The translations under genes and the position numbers were made by a program. From the NCBI RefSeq assembly GCF_001625215.2, contig NC_030386.2:36025296-36089295 (forward strand): DNA of 64,000 nt, given 5' to 3'. Numbering within the stretch: position 1 is the stretch's first letter; every line of letters starts with the position of its first letter. The notes below the pieces were generated by a model, which did not search any database, was not told the origin of the DNA, and was given only the letters and a program-made list of their open reading frames with translations. The DNA is from Daucus carota subsp. sativus (lineage: Eukaryota > Streptophyta > Magnoliopsida > Apiales > Apiaceae). Shown piece by piece: positions 46,283 to 56,499 of the stretch.

Positions 46283-46502
46283 TGTTGGGCCACAGCCCAG
46301 AAGAGACAAAAGCCCACAGTTTCTAAGCCCACAAAGCAGCCCAAAAAGAGAAGCCCAGCAAGAGGGCACGAGGGAGGCATGACCTAGGCTCTATAAATAC
46401 AAAGGAAGAAGAATGGAACAGGGGCTGGCATCTTTAGAGTAGAACTTCCACCTTGTGCAAATACAGATCGGAATGAGGGTTTAGACCCCCATTGGATCAA
46501 CA
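46283..46502 (+). repeat. 3' LTR
   Basis: Same 220-bp sequence as the 5' LTR with about one difference, followed by the AGACT duplication. Confidence 0.95.
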
Positions 46503-46940
46503 AGACTGTTGTCTATAATTTTAGCCAACCTCCTATGGATGGCTATATTTGTCGAACCTCTACAGGTCTGTAAAAAATCTGTAGGAAGATTACACATCAT
46601 TTATTACTATACTGAACTGATATATTCTATTTTAACAAACTAAAATATTAATAACATACTATTTTTAAATTATAGCCAACCAATATAGCCAATACCGTCG
46701 AAGCAAAATGTCTTACAGGTTCAGCAAATTTTACATAATGTCTTACAGGTCCAATTTAGCCAACGATTATAACCAACACCGTTGGAGATGCTCTTACAGC
46801 GGAAGAGCAAGTGATTAATTATTCTGATTAATTCCTGATTTCGATAATCTTAAATAAGTTGATCAATCGATTAAATACGATCCCTATTTGGATCGATTTA
46901 TGTGACACTAGTTCCGTATTACAAACTTTAAATAATACTA

Positions 46941-47194
46941 CTCCCTCCGTCCCAGTCAATAGTATACATTGGGGGACGGGGGCGCGGCACAGACTTTAAT
47001 GTTTCAATATAGTATAGTTCTGTAAATTATTTTTAAGATTTTCTTTTTTTGTATAAAAGTATAACATTTATATTTTTATACAAAAAAAGAAAATATTAAA
47101 AATAAGTTGTGGAACTATGTTTTATAAGAGCCTTAAAAAGCGTGTCGAGCAGTGAAAAAGAAACGTATACAATTGACTAGGACAGAGGGAGGAG
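46941..47194. mobile_element. Stowaway-like MITE upstream of TTG1
   Basis: Ends CTCCCTCCGTCCCAGTCAAT and ATTGACTAGGACAGAGGGAG are inverted copies flanked by TA. The 254-bp interior contains GCGGCACAGACTTTAATGTTT and GTGTCGAGCAG, motifs also found in decayed copies near 33500-34030. Its right end is about 230 bp upstream of the TTG1 start codon. Confidence 0.75.
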
Positions 47195-47360
47195 TAGTAA
47201 ATTTGTATGTTTAATTTGGTACCACCGGAGGTCAATAATGTGCAGACGAGTAGGGGCATGCGACGACTGCATCAAACAACAACCAGTCTCGTCAAATATG
47301 GTTGGTACAAACAAAAACAATTCTCTTCATTCAACTCCACATCTGATAGCGCACACACAC

Positions 47361-47368
47361 TATATAAT
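47361..47368 (+). promoter_or_regulatory. Probable TATA box of TTG1
   Basis: TATATAAT after a CA-rich run lies about 60 bp upstream of the ATG at 47422. Confidence 0.5.
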
Positions 47369-47421
47369 TAACAACCCCATTGTAGAATTCTTAATTTCAC
47401 CCCCAAATCTAAGCCTGAAAA

Positions 47422-48432
47422 ATGGACAACTCAACGCAAGAATCTCACCTCCGATCCGACACGCTGGTCACCTACGACTCTCCCCACACTCTCTACGCCA
47501 TGTCCATCTCCTCCTCCCCCACCAATCGCATCGCTCTCGGCAGCTTCCTCGAGGAATTCACCAACCGAGTCGACGTCGTTTCGTTCGACGACCAAACCCT
47601 AACTCTCAAACGAAACCCTAATCTCTCTTTCGACCACCCCTACCCTCCTACTAAGCTCATGTTTCATCCCAATCCACTCGCCTCCGGGAAGCCCAACGAT
47701 ATTCTCGCGTCTTCCGGCGATTATCTCCGCCTTTGGGAAATTAAAGAGAATTCGGTTGAGCCGATATCGCTGCTTAATAATAGTAAGAGTAGTGAGTTTT
47801 GTGCGCCGTTGACCTCGTTTGACTGGAATGAGGTGGAGCCGCGGCGGATTGGGACGTCGAGTATTGATACGACTTGTACGATTTGGGATGTCGAGAGGGG
47901 CGTGGTGGAGACGCAGCTGATTGCGCATGATAAGGAGGTTCATGACATTGCTTGGGGTGAGGCTGGGGTGTTTGCCTCGGTGTCGGCGGATGGTTCGGTT
48001 AGGATTTTTGATTTGAGGGATAAGGAGCATTCGACAATTATTTATGAGAGTCCGCATCCGGATACTCCGTTGCTTAGGCTGGCGTGGAATAAGCAGGATT
48101 TGAGGTATATGGCGACGATTTTGATGGATAGTAATAAGGTTGTGATTTTGGATATTCGGTCGCCTACTATGCCTGTGGCGGAGTTGGAGAGGCATAGGGG
48201 GAGTGTGAATGCGATTGGCTGGGCTCCGTTGAGTTGTAGGCATATTTGTTCGGGTGGGGATGATGGACAGGCGCTTATTTGGGAGTTGCCTACGGTGGCT
48301 GGGCCTAGTGGTATTGATCCGATGTCAATGTATACTGCTAGCTCGGAGATTAATCAGCTTCAGTGGTCAGCTGCAAAGCCTGATTGGATTGCTATTGCAT
48401 TTGCCAACAAGATGCAGCTGTTGAAAGTTTAA
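47422..48432 (+). CDS. TTG1: WD40-repeat regulator TRANSPARENT TESTA GLABRA1
   Basis: A single exon encodes 336 residues, the usual TTG1 length. The start [20 protein letters not shown] matches the family, as do [38 protein letters not shown], the invariant block [20 protein letters not shown] and the C-terminus [10 protein letters not shown]. At least four WD repeats are readable (for example [37 protein letters not shown]). TTG1 is the scaffold of the MYB-bHLH-WD40 complex that controls anthocyanin and proanthocyanidin synthesis, trichomes, root hairs and seed-coat mucilage; the near relative LWD1 differs in several of these blocks. The exon is notably richer in G and C than its surroundings. 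A young retrotransposon ends about 0.9 kb and a MITE about 0.23 kb upstream. Confidence 0.96.
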   Translation: MDNSTQESHLRSDTLVTYDSPHTLYAMSISSSPTNRIALGSFLEEFTNRVDVVSFDDQTLTLKRNPNLSFDHPYPPTKLMFHPNPLASGKPNDILASSGDYLRLWEIKENSVEPISLLNNSKSSEFCAPLTSFDWNEVEPRRIGTSSIDTTCTIWDVERGVVETQLIAHDKEVHDIAWGEAGVFASVSADGSVRIFDLRDKEHSTIIYESPHPDTPLLRLAWNKQDLRYMATILMDSNKVVILDIRSPTMPVAELERHRGSVNAIGWAPLSCRHICSGGDDGQALIWELPTVAGPSGIDPMSMYTASSEINQLQWSAAKPDWIAIAFANKMQLLKV

Positions 48433-51400
48433 GTATGCTCTTATCAGTTTCTTGTGAATTTATATACTAGTGCCTTGCCTGTTTGATTTATTACATATTA
48501 CAGCATGTGTTGCATTAAAGCACTTTTCTTATTGTGGTAAGCTATATATGAATCTATAAGCTATACCCTTTTTCGTTTTATTTTCGTAATTGCATTTATG
48601 TGTAAATCTATGTATGCTGTTCATCTTAATTTCTAACTCGATGGTCCTTAAAGATTAAATGACCTATACAGAGCTAAGTTCTCTCTAAAGAGCTTTAGTG
48701 TTACCATATGCTGACAAGATTCTGTAGTAGGTTTGCTTAAAATTCATAAATATTATGGAATATGTTTGCCAGAATTCTGGATATTTGGAATATTTTATCT
48801 CATGCACATTCTATGTCGCACTCTCAAATATAAAAAAGAATTAGATACGGACTTAGATACTGGACAAGATTTGAATGTTTGCGTGAATATAATTTTAAGC
48901 TGGATAGTCTCGCTGACCCATACTACATGACCCATATTGGTACATATGTATCCAAGCCGATCCAGTGCCTTCATTTACAATGTTGTTTGTCTTCAGCTCT
49001 GTCTTTAAGTCATTTATGAATGTTCCCAAATAGCATATCATGCATATGAATGTCTTGATACACCATTTTCTCTTCCACATACATAAAAGGCAATAATCCG
49101 TCTGTTGATGTATAACTGTATAAGATTTATTTTTAAAGTTTTTTTATATGCATCTTGTGTCTGGGAAGGTGAAAACCAGATACTTTGCATGCCAATTTAA
49201 TAGGGCTTCCATAGTGGTGAATAGATTTTAGAGTGTGAATTTGGCTATTTTTCATGAAATCCATTTAAAGAGCCAGGAGAAACAAGAGATGGCAATGTTA
49301 ATGCAATGGATGCCCAAGTTATACATGATTATTTTATATTAAAGTATAAAATTTTGTTGTTTGTGTGTAAGTATAATTGTATATTCTGAGGTAGATATGT
49401 ATATATGGCGTTAGATTTGGAACAAGGAAGATGAAAATATAAAAATCAGGTTGGATTGTTCAGGATCCGGTAGCATAAACTTTAAGAAATAGATATGCAC
49501 TTTCCACTCACGGTCCTTAAAATATTTATGAGCTATTCAAATCTAAGTTTTGTTTGTGCAATATCCCCGTTCAAAATTAAATTAAGGTCTCAATACATTT
49601 TTTTGTGCTAACAAGGTCCATGAATGACTTGTTTTTATGTTATTCTATTAGTTTACGTTGCAACTTAACATACATAATTAATTGTATGTAATTTGTGTAG
49701 CAGACACAATTTTAATAAATGTACGATAAATCAGTCTATGTAAAGTTTTATTTGTGCTAAGCTCATGTGCTGATCCCCCGTGTCTAATTTGGAATCCATG
49801 TCCGAAATCCTAATTTTCCTAGAACCAAGAATCTGATTTGAATTTGCACCTGTATCCGGCACCTATACCCGAATCTGGGTAAAATAGTTGTAGCTTTTTT
49901 TTAAAAATGGAACTGGATCAACATTCATTTTGGTTGAAATGGATGTGGCGGCTGATTTGGAATCATGTATAAGATGATCCTGATGGTTTCTAGTTTCAAC
50001 AAAGGTCTGCTTAAAGCTTTTTTAATTTTTTTTGAGAAGGTCTTATTAAAGTTAACACAAGATACATATGTTGAAGGACATGTAGTTGAGGAATTGCAAC
50101 TTTAAATGGTAGTGCAGGTGTATTATTATATAATTATTCAAAATCTTATTTCTAGCATTCTCTGATTTGGCTAAGTAGTTAAATTTGATTGGAATTGGGT
50201 TCAGCTAGTTTTAAGTAGTAAAATTGCTTTCTGCACGAGCAAATCTTGTCATATTGCATGCTAGATAAACATAAGGTCATTGGATAGGCATAAGATGAGC
50301 AACAGCGTCGCTTTTTCAACTTCAGGTTCTCTTTTTTTAACTCTGTTTAGATTGTTTATTACTCTAGGATTTCAGGATTTGAGGCGTTGCTAGTCAGAAG
50401 CAAAGTGTCATATATGTAAGGAGATGCTTCTACAGTCTTCCTATTTTTATATATCTAATTGTGTTTTTAATCCAAGTATCCAACTATTACAACTTTATCG
50501 CTCTTGTATACCAGTGTCAGGCACATACGATATGTTGCCAAGTGAAATGTTCTTGTACTTAAAAGTATAATAAGGCGAACCTTGCTTAGTTGACATGTTA
50601 AACAGTACAAGTCTTGGGAAGTTGGGAGTAATTTCAGATTTCTTTACATGTAGGCATTAATAATTTGTTCAAGCTTTGAAAATGTGAATGAGCTACACAG
50701 AGGTAAATTTTTTCAAAGGTTGCTCTAGCATTTCTGGAACTTCTAATTCTGGTAAATAGCTGATCCAGGGTAATATTGGTGTTATTGTTTTTAGCAGGAG
50801 GCTTTGCTTTCTGCACGAGCAAAATCTTGTAATATATGGTGTGCAAGGTTAACTTAATGTTGTTGTGAAGGTATGCTTAAAAAAGTTTGAGCGTGTAAAT
50901 CAAGTCCTCCACTTTAGTTGCTCTTTTCAAATGAATGTGAAAAGAAACCGGAGCATCAGCCATGAGTTTTTTTTTCTGCAGGTGTTCTATTTGAAACTTT
51001 TATGTTGTGTTTGGTTGGGGTGAATGATTCCGGAAGGAATGGAATGAAAAATGAACTATCTTATTGATGATTTTTAAGATGATTTTTAAGAAATTTCATT
51101 CCTTCCTCCATTACATTCCCTACATCATATGCTAGATATCACCCCTTCTATTTGAGATGGAATGCTCCATTCTCTCCCATCCTCAATTTCTTCACAAATC
51201 TCATCATAGTAATTTTGCACTACTTCAAATTTTTTCAAAATTTTCTTCCTATCTCTATTAGTTTCAAGTATTTTTTACTCATTCCATTCTTTTCCATTCC
51301 ATTCTCCCCAACCAAACACAACATTAGTTAAATGTTTGAACTGTTTATAAGTCATATGGTGGGGTTTATTAATTTTAAAGTTACTCTCATTTTAATTTTA

Positions 51401-53400
51401 ATCTTTTTTTTTTTTTGACAAATATGACTTCTAATCTTACAAATTAGTATACATGGGACGACAAAAGATAAGCTTTTGATCACTTGAGTTATCTAACTGT
51501 CCTTTGCTCAATTCTAATTTTCCATTATTGCCTTTATTGCTTATATGCTATCACTAATTTTTGAGCTAAGGATCTCCATATTGGGGACTTGGGGACTTGG
51601 GGTGCTATGTTATTATTAAAATCAGAAACTTTATGCTCCGTTCTAGAAAAAAGTTAAAAATTTGAATAAAGAGACTGCATTCTCTCATTCTATTCTTAGA
51701 CACCCTAAATGAGGTAAGCTGTTAGCGGTGTGAAACCTACGACTGATTAATCAAGTATCCTCAGCGTTTCTGTCAGTCAGTCAATCAATCAACCAACAAC
51801 CCACAAAAAAAAAAAAAAAATCAAAAATCAAAAATCGGCAGCGTTACTCAGCGATGACTTCGTTGGGCATTCAGGTAACGACAGAAAAATTAACGTGAGG
51901 TATGAATTAATCGATCTCCCACGTTCTGTAAGTTGTAGTAACTTGTATGTAGTAGCATCCTAGCAAGAAACAAAATCCTATTCTCCTCTTTTTTTTATCC
52001 AAATCATTTGATTTTTAGCTCATAATTTATAATTGTTTGATTGTATATTTAAGAAAATTATTTTTAATTTTTTCCCAAAAATTATAGTATTTTTAATATA
52101 TTTCTATTAGAAAAATATTCAAAAATTTGATTTTAATTTTTCGGAATATTTTGAAATGTGTGCAAAAAAATCAGACAAATATAAAAAAAAACAGAAAGAA
52201 TATTACTTTAAATCATCTTCAATGAGATCCATTAATATGATTGATTAAAATATTAATTATACATAATTATAATGATTTGTTGTATTTTAAAATCATATAT
52301 CATTATCATCTTACATCATTATAAATAAATTTTGTTAAAATCTGTTTACACGTCTCTAGATTTGATTTGATGAATATCATGAGGTTGGTTAAATAGAATA
52401 TAGACATGGGTGATGCCTTATCAGATTTAAAATTTTAATATATAAAATTTTATAATTTTTATTTATAGTATTTATCTATGTTTATCTACTAGTTTTATAT
52501 GATGGAAGAAAATCTTATATTGAGTTTTGCACGGTGGAAGAAGATTTTAGTATAAAAATGATATCATACGGCTAGATAGCATGAAAAAGAATAATCAACA
52601 TAAAATTTAGTAAAAATTAAATTTTACCTCCAATAAAACAGAAAAACTTTCACGGATAAGTTTTGCATCCACGGAGTCTATTCAATATTCATACAAATAC
52701 AACTAATTCTCTGGTTTGTAGGTAAATATTGAATTGATCTTGGAGGACGTCATCCGCGTAATAATTTGAGATTTTTGCTCTCCCCAGATAAATCACAACA
52801 CAATAGTCTTCTGGAGCTGCGCCTAGTTGCGTAAGGCTGTGACGTCGGTGGCACTTTGATATCCGCAACCGACTTTTCTTAACGACAAAATATTCCACGG
52901 CTGCGTGCACCGTTTTTGTTTTAATGTGATATTTGGTAAGACGAGCGGGAATAAATCTTTGTATAGTTCAATTTATATTTATTTTGTTGATATCATTTCA
53001 ATTTACATAATGTTAATATGTACTAATATTTTGCCATATATTGAATGAGCTCAAATAAGAATCTATGTAATAATTTGTAATAGTAAGTATGTATCATATG
53101 TTTAATAATTTTTTTAACAGCCACTTATTTTCAGAAAAAAAAATTATTTATATTTCATTTCAGAAATAAATTTTATTTTTGAAAGATAAAGTAAGCCAAA
53201 GGCCCAAAAGAGGTTAATGTTTTTTTCATGCTCAATAAAATTGAAATTGAGGAACTTGTTTATTTTTAATGTTTGAGCAACATACTTATTGAATTTATCA
53301 ATGCATTTAATTAAGAGCTTTCTCCTGGCAATAAAAAGAAGAAGATAGCTGGAGCTTTCTCGACTCGGACATGAAAACAAAATAAAACTGAATCGAGATT
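48433..53400. other. Long intergenic region between TTG1 and the RING-H2 gene
   Basis: The region is AT-rich with poly-T and poly-A tracts. It contains a Tourist-like MITE at 51003-51323 and a GC-richer island at about 52640-52920 with an open minus-strand frame of 73 codons that I cannot assign. Nothing else coding-like is seen. Confidence 0.55.
51003..51323. mobile_element. Tourist-like MITE with TGTTGTGTTTGG ends
   Basis: Inverted ends TGTTGTGTTTGGTTGGGG and CCCCAACCAAACACAACA are flanked by TTA (51000-51002 and 51324-51326). GGAATGGAATG and CATTCCATTC continue the inverted repeat inwards. The element is 321 bp and non-coding. The 3-bp TTA duplication suggests PIF/Harbinger. Confidence 0.75.
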
Positions 53401-53503
53401 ACTAGCTTACTATATATACATCATGAGTTCTCACAACTCACAAGATGTCCAATATACACTCAAAGCAAACCCTCTGAAGAGGTTTTAGTACTCTTCTGGC
53501 TCC

Positions 53504-53881
53504 ATGTCCAACTCACACGAATCACAACCAAACCATACCAACACGAGTACTACTAATACAACCACCCAAGAAAACTACGAGTTTGATTGGTCTACTTCAT
53601 TAATACCACGACCTTTGTCTCACACAACAGCCAAAATCAAGAAACAACTTCCGGTGACAGAGTATTTTCCTTCGGGTGACAAATGTAAAGAGTGCGCGGT
53701 CTGCTTAAACATCATGGAAGCAAAGCAACTCACGAGGATCCTCAAAAATTGCAGCCATGTTTTTCATAAGGACTGTATTGATGCATGGATTGACAACAAC
53801 AATCTTACATGTCCTTTGTGCAGGGCTGATTTATTGTGCCAAAATGAAGGACTTGAATTCATGGAAGCTAAGTGGACTTAG
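53504..53881 (+). CDS. Small RING-H2 finger protein, probable E3 ubiquitin ligase
   Basis: A single exon of 125 residues. The N-terminal 50 residues are Asn/Thr/Ser-rich and probably disordered. Residues 64-106 form a RING-H2 finger: Cys64, Cys67, Cys83, His85, His88, Cys91, Cys103, Cys106, with Trp95 in the E2-contact position and CPLC at the end. It has no membrane segment, unlike classical ATL proteins, so it is more like small soluble RING-H2 proteins. The family transfers ubiquitin from an E2 to a target; the target is unknown. A TATATATA box lies at about 53411, 90 bp upstream of the ATG. Confidence 0.88.
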   Translation: MSNSHESQPNHTNTSTTNTTTQENYEFDWSTSLIPRPLSHTTAKIKKQLPVTEYFPSGDKCKECAVCLNIMEAKQLTRILKNCSHVFHKDCIDAWIDNNNLTCPLCRADLLCQNEGLEFMEAKWT

Positions 53882-56036
53882 TTTTGGTCATGTTGTTGAA
53901 TCCTCGGATATTCAAAATCAATCTCCAGCTGTTTTTATGTAAGCAGTTGATGCCCATAATACGTTTCAAGTAGAATTGAAACACCGACAAACTAAATAAT
54001 AACAGATTTATATGAGTATATTTTGGTTGAATAGGATATCAAAAACAAAATAGAAATTTTGCCAAATCTAATCAGCCTGTCAATCATGCAATATTAGACT
54101 CTTTGCACATTCTCATAGTCATCTACGAATCATCTAAATAATCTTTGTAGGGTCTTATGGACGTTTTGTTAAGTTATTAGTTTATTCAAAATTGAAAAAT
54201 GTTTAAGATTTGAGAATCAAGATCAAATTACCGTGTGCTCATTAACCGGAAGCAGCACGGGGCAGTGGGATACTTTCCCTCATTGACCTTCATAATATAC
54301 ACATTCATAATATACACATTTAATAACGTTGTGGCTGTGGAATATGAAGCTCAACCTTTTCACTGAAAGTACAAATCCAAATCAAACTTGTAGGCAATTT
54401 TTTTTTTACTTCAGCTGGGCAAAAATCCTAACTCCGTCCTCATCTTAATAATAAGTTTAGTTCTGAGCTACAGAAATATATGCATAATTTGACTACACAT
54501 TGACCACATGTATATCCGGGACACAGGTCTACACATGGAACATTTTATTTGACTCAACATTTTATATGTCTCTCTTCAACTACATCTGTTCTTCTTCAAT
54601 TGCATTAAAAGGCAATGCTCCAGAAAATCCCTAATGTGTCAACTCTTTGATGTTGACTTTGTATAGTTCAAACTAAACATCATAAAGTTTGTTGGACTTT
54701 TAACAGAAGTGTTGGTAGTAATTTAGGACAGGGTTCACTGACCAAGCTCAGTTAGTCAGATTTGGTGGGCATGGTTTCGGTGCCTGAGGGTGTCGCACAA
54801 CTTAATATAATCAAAAATACTCTCTCATCAGGTTCGTATCGGTGCTCCCTCGCATCCATTTTATAACCTGTGTGATTTCTTTTACGTGCTTTAATGAGTT
54901 TTTATGAGCTTTGACTTGACAGGAAAAATAACCCTTTTTTTAAATAAAGTAAAAATATATTAAATTTTTATTCAGAATAATAAATATAAACTTAGACCCA
55001 AGGACGGGTATAAATACATGCATTTTCTTCTTCTTCTTTGTCATTATTTTGTTCTGCTATAGCTTAGAAAGCATGAATATTTCTTGAGCAAAAAAGAAAG
55101 TAAGGATACTTCACTCGCACCGCGCACTCAAGTCTATCCCGGTACTGCACACTCCGCACCCGCACTCACGCCTTGGTTCTGAGTTTTGAGTTGTAGAAAT
55201 GCCAATTTTTTCCTCATTTTGTTGTTAGCTATAACACGTAAGAATATCGTGGTCTCAATCCTTCCAGGCGGCAGCTGTTTTCTGACTTACTTCTGCATGG
55301 ATTCCAGAGAATGGTTACGTAGAAGAAAAGATTAAAGATTGTGTTGGACTTTTTGATAGATGTTTAACTTAATATTGTGATAGTTAAACAAGTCTAATAC
55401 ATTGTCAGCTAACTATGATGTACCCCAATCTCGGTGGAGACAGTTGAGATATATTTTTGAAAAATGTTTGGGAAGATTTTGTTTAGATTTTGTTTTCTGA
55501 AATTAATTAAAATATTTTTTCCTAAAATTTTGTTTAAATATAAAAATTCATAAACAATAATTTAAGGACATATATTTTAAATGAAAAGGTTTTCTATGAG
55601 AAATATTTTATAATAAATATATTTCAACAAAACAAATTTGCAGGAAAACGTTCTCTGCGAAAATAATTTTAAATAGTTAATTCCCAATATTGAGTTATAC
55701 TCTCCGAAATAAACAGAGCTCTAACATAGGCAGCTTTCTTTTATTTTTGTGATTCTTTTATAGGCCTTGTATTAATTGGTTTAATTATCAAAACTGAATT
55801 GATTGTAATTAAGATCGAAAATTATGAAATTAAAACCGAATTGATGATTCAGCTTCAATTATTATGATTCTAGATTCTGGTTTTGATGCGGTTTCAATTT
55901 TATGATTCCAGTTTTGATTGCTATCGTAAAATCGAGTCCAATCTAGATCAAACTTAAATAAAATCAAACCAATATCTGGCTTACCCCAATATATCCTGAT
56001 TAGAATAGGGTTTGCAGGAGTAAAATCTGAGTTTAA
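53882..56036. other. Intergenic region
   Basis: AT-rich spacer without a supported gene. A GC-richer stretch (about 54720-55190) has no coding frame; the part at 55790-56000 repeats ATTTTGATT/AACCGAATTGAT-like words and may be an old repeat. Confidence 0.5.
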
Positions 56037-56499
56037 GAGGGGTGTATTGGATTGAGATTTTAAAGCATTTTTTTGCATTCATGAAATCCGAGGTTATTCG
56101 ATTGAGATTGTTTGAAATCCATTAAAATCTTGAGGTATTCAATTGGGATTTTAAATTATGCTATAAAATCCGGTGGTATTCAATTGGGATTTTAAATTAT
56201 GCTTTAAAATCCGATGGTATTCAATTGGGATTCTTTAAAATCCATTAAAATCTGATGGTATTCAAATGCTGACGGATTTTTTTGCATTTCATAAAATGAT
56301 GGATTTTGTGGTATTCTTCGGTGTATTTTAAGTTTTTTGAAATCCCACCAAAATCAATGGGATTTTGAAGCATTGTGCTTAAATCCTATAAACTCTGCGA
56401 CATTTTATTAAGAATCCGCACAAAATCAAAATCACACCCAATCTATTAAAATCTATAGACTAAAAACAATCCATTAAAATCCCAATCGGATACATCCTC
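56037..56499. mobile_element. MITE with GGTGTATTGGATTG-type ends and internal 41-bp tandem repeats
   Basis: The left end GAGGGGTGTATTGGATTGAG and the inverted right end GAGGATGTATCCGATTGGG match well, and both lead into ATTTTAA. Inside, a 41-bp unit starting GGTATTCAATTGGGATTTTA is repeated at 56134, 56175 and 56216 (the last partial). No clear target-site duplication was found, so the superfamily stays open. Confidence 0.6.

Larger units (their letters stand above)
37339..46502 (+). mobile_element. Ty3/gypsy LTR retrotransposon, Tat-type, young and whole-looking
   Basis: The element is about 9.16 kb. Two 220-bp LTRs begin TG and end CA, differ by about one base, and are bounded by the 5-bp duplication AGACT (37334-37338 and 46503-46507). 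Order of parts: LTR, primer-binding site, one long gag-pol frame, a 3-kb region with antisense ORFs, purine tract, LTR. The pol order protease-RT-RNase H-integrase marks Ty3/gypsy. A second, plant-type (archaeal-like) RNase H with FTDGSS, and extra ORFs 3' of pol, point to the Tat group; both traits are known from that group. No break was seen in gag-pol, and the near-identical LTRs imply a very recent insertion, into a Tourist-like MITE. Confidence 0.93.
37231..46793. mobile_element. Tourist-like MITE interrupted by an LTR retrotransposon
   Basis: Perfect 13-bp inverted ends GAGCATCTCCAAC and GTTGGAGATGCTC are flanked by TTA on both sides (37228-37230 and 46794-46796), the 3-bp PIF/Harbinger duplication. 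The two parts (37231-37338 and 46508-46793) add up to about 394 bp, near the size of the other two Tourist-like copies in the window. The retrotransposon at 37339-46502 inserted into it later. Confidence 0.8.

Noticed and set aside
47238-48243. Open frames overlapping TTG1 on both strands
   Set aside because: TTG1 is unmistakable in its own frame; the others are shadows with Arg/Pro/His-rich products.
51853-51884. Possible orphan first exon (MTSLGIQ followed by GTAACG)
   Set aside because: No second exon or family match follows in the next kilobases; a seven-codon frame with a donor-like site is easily chance.
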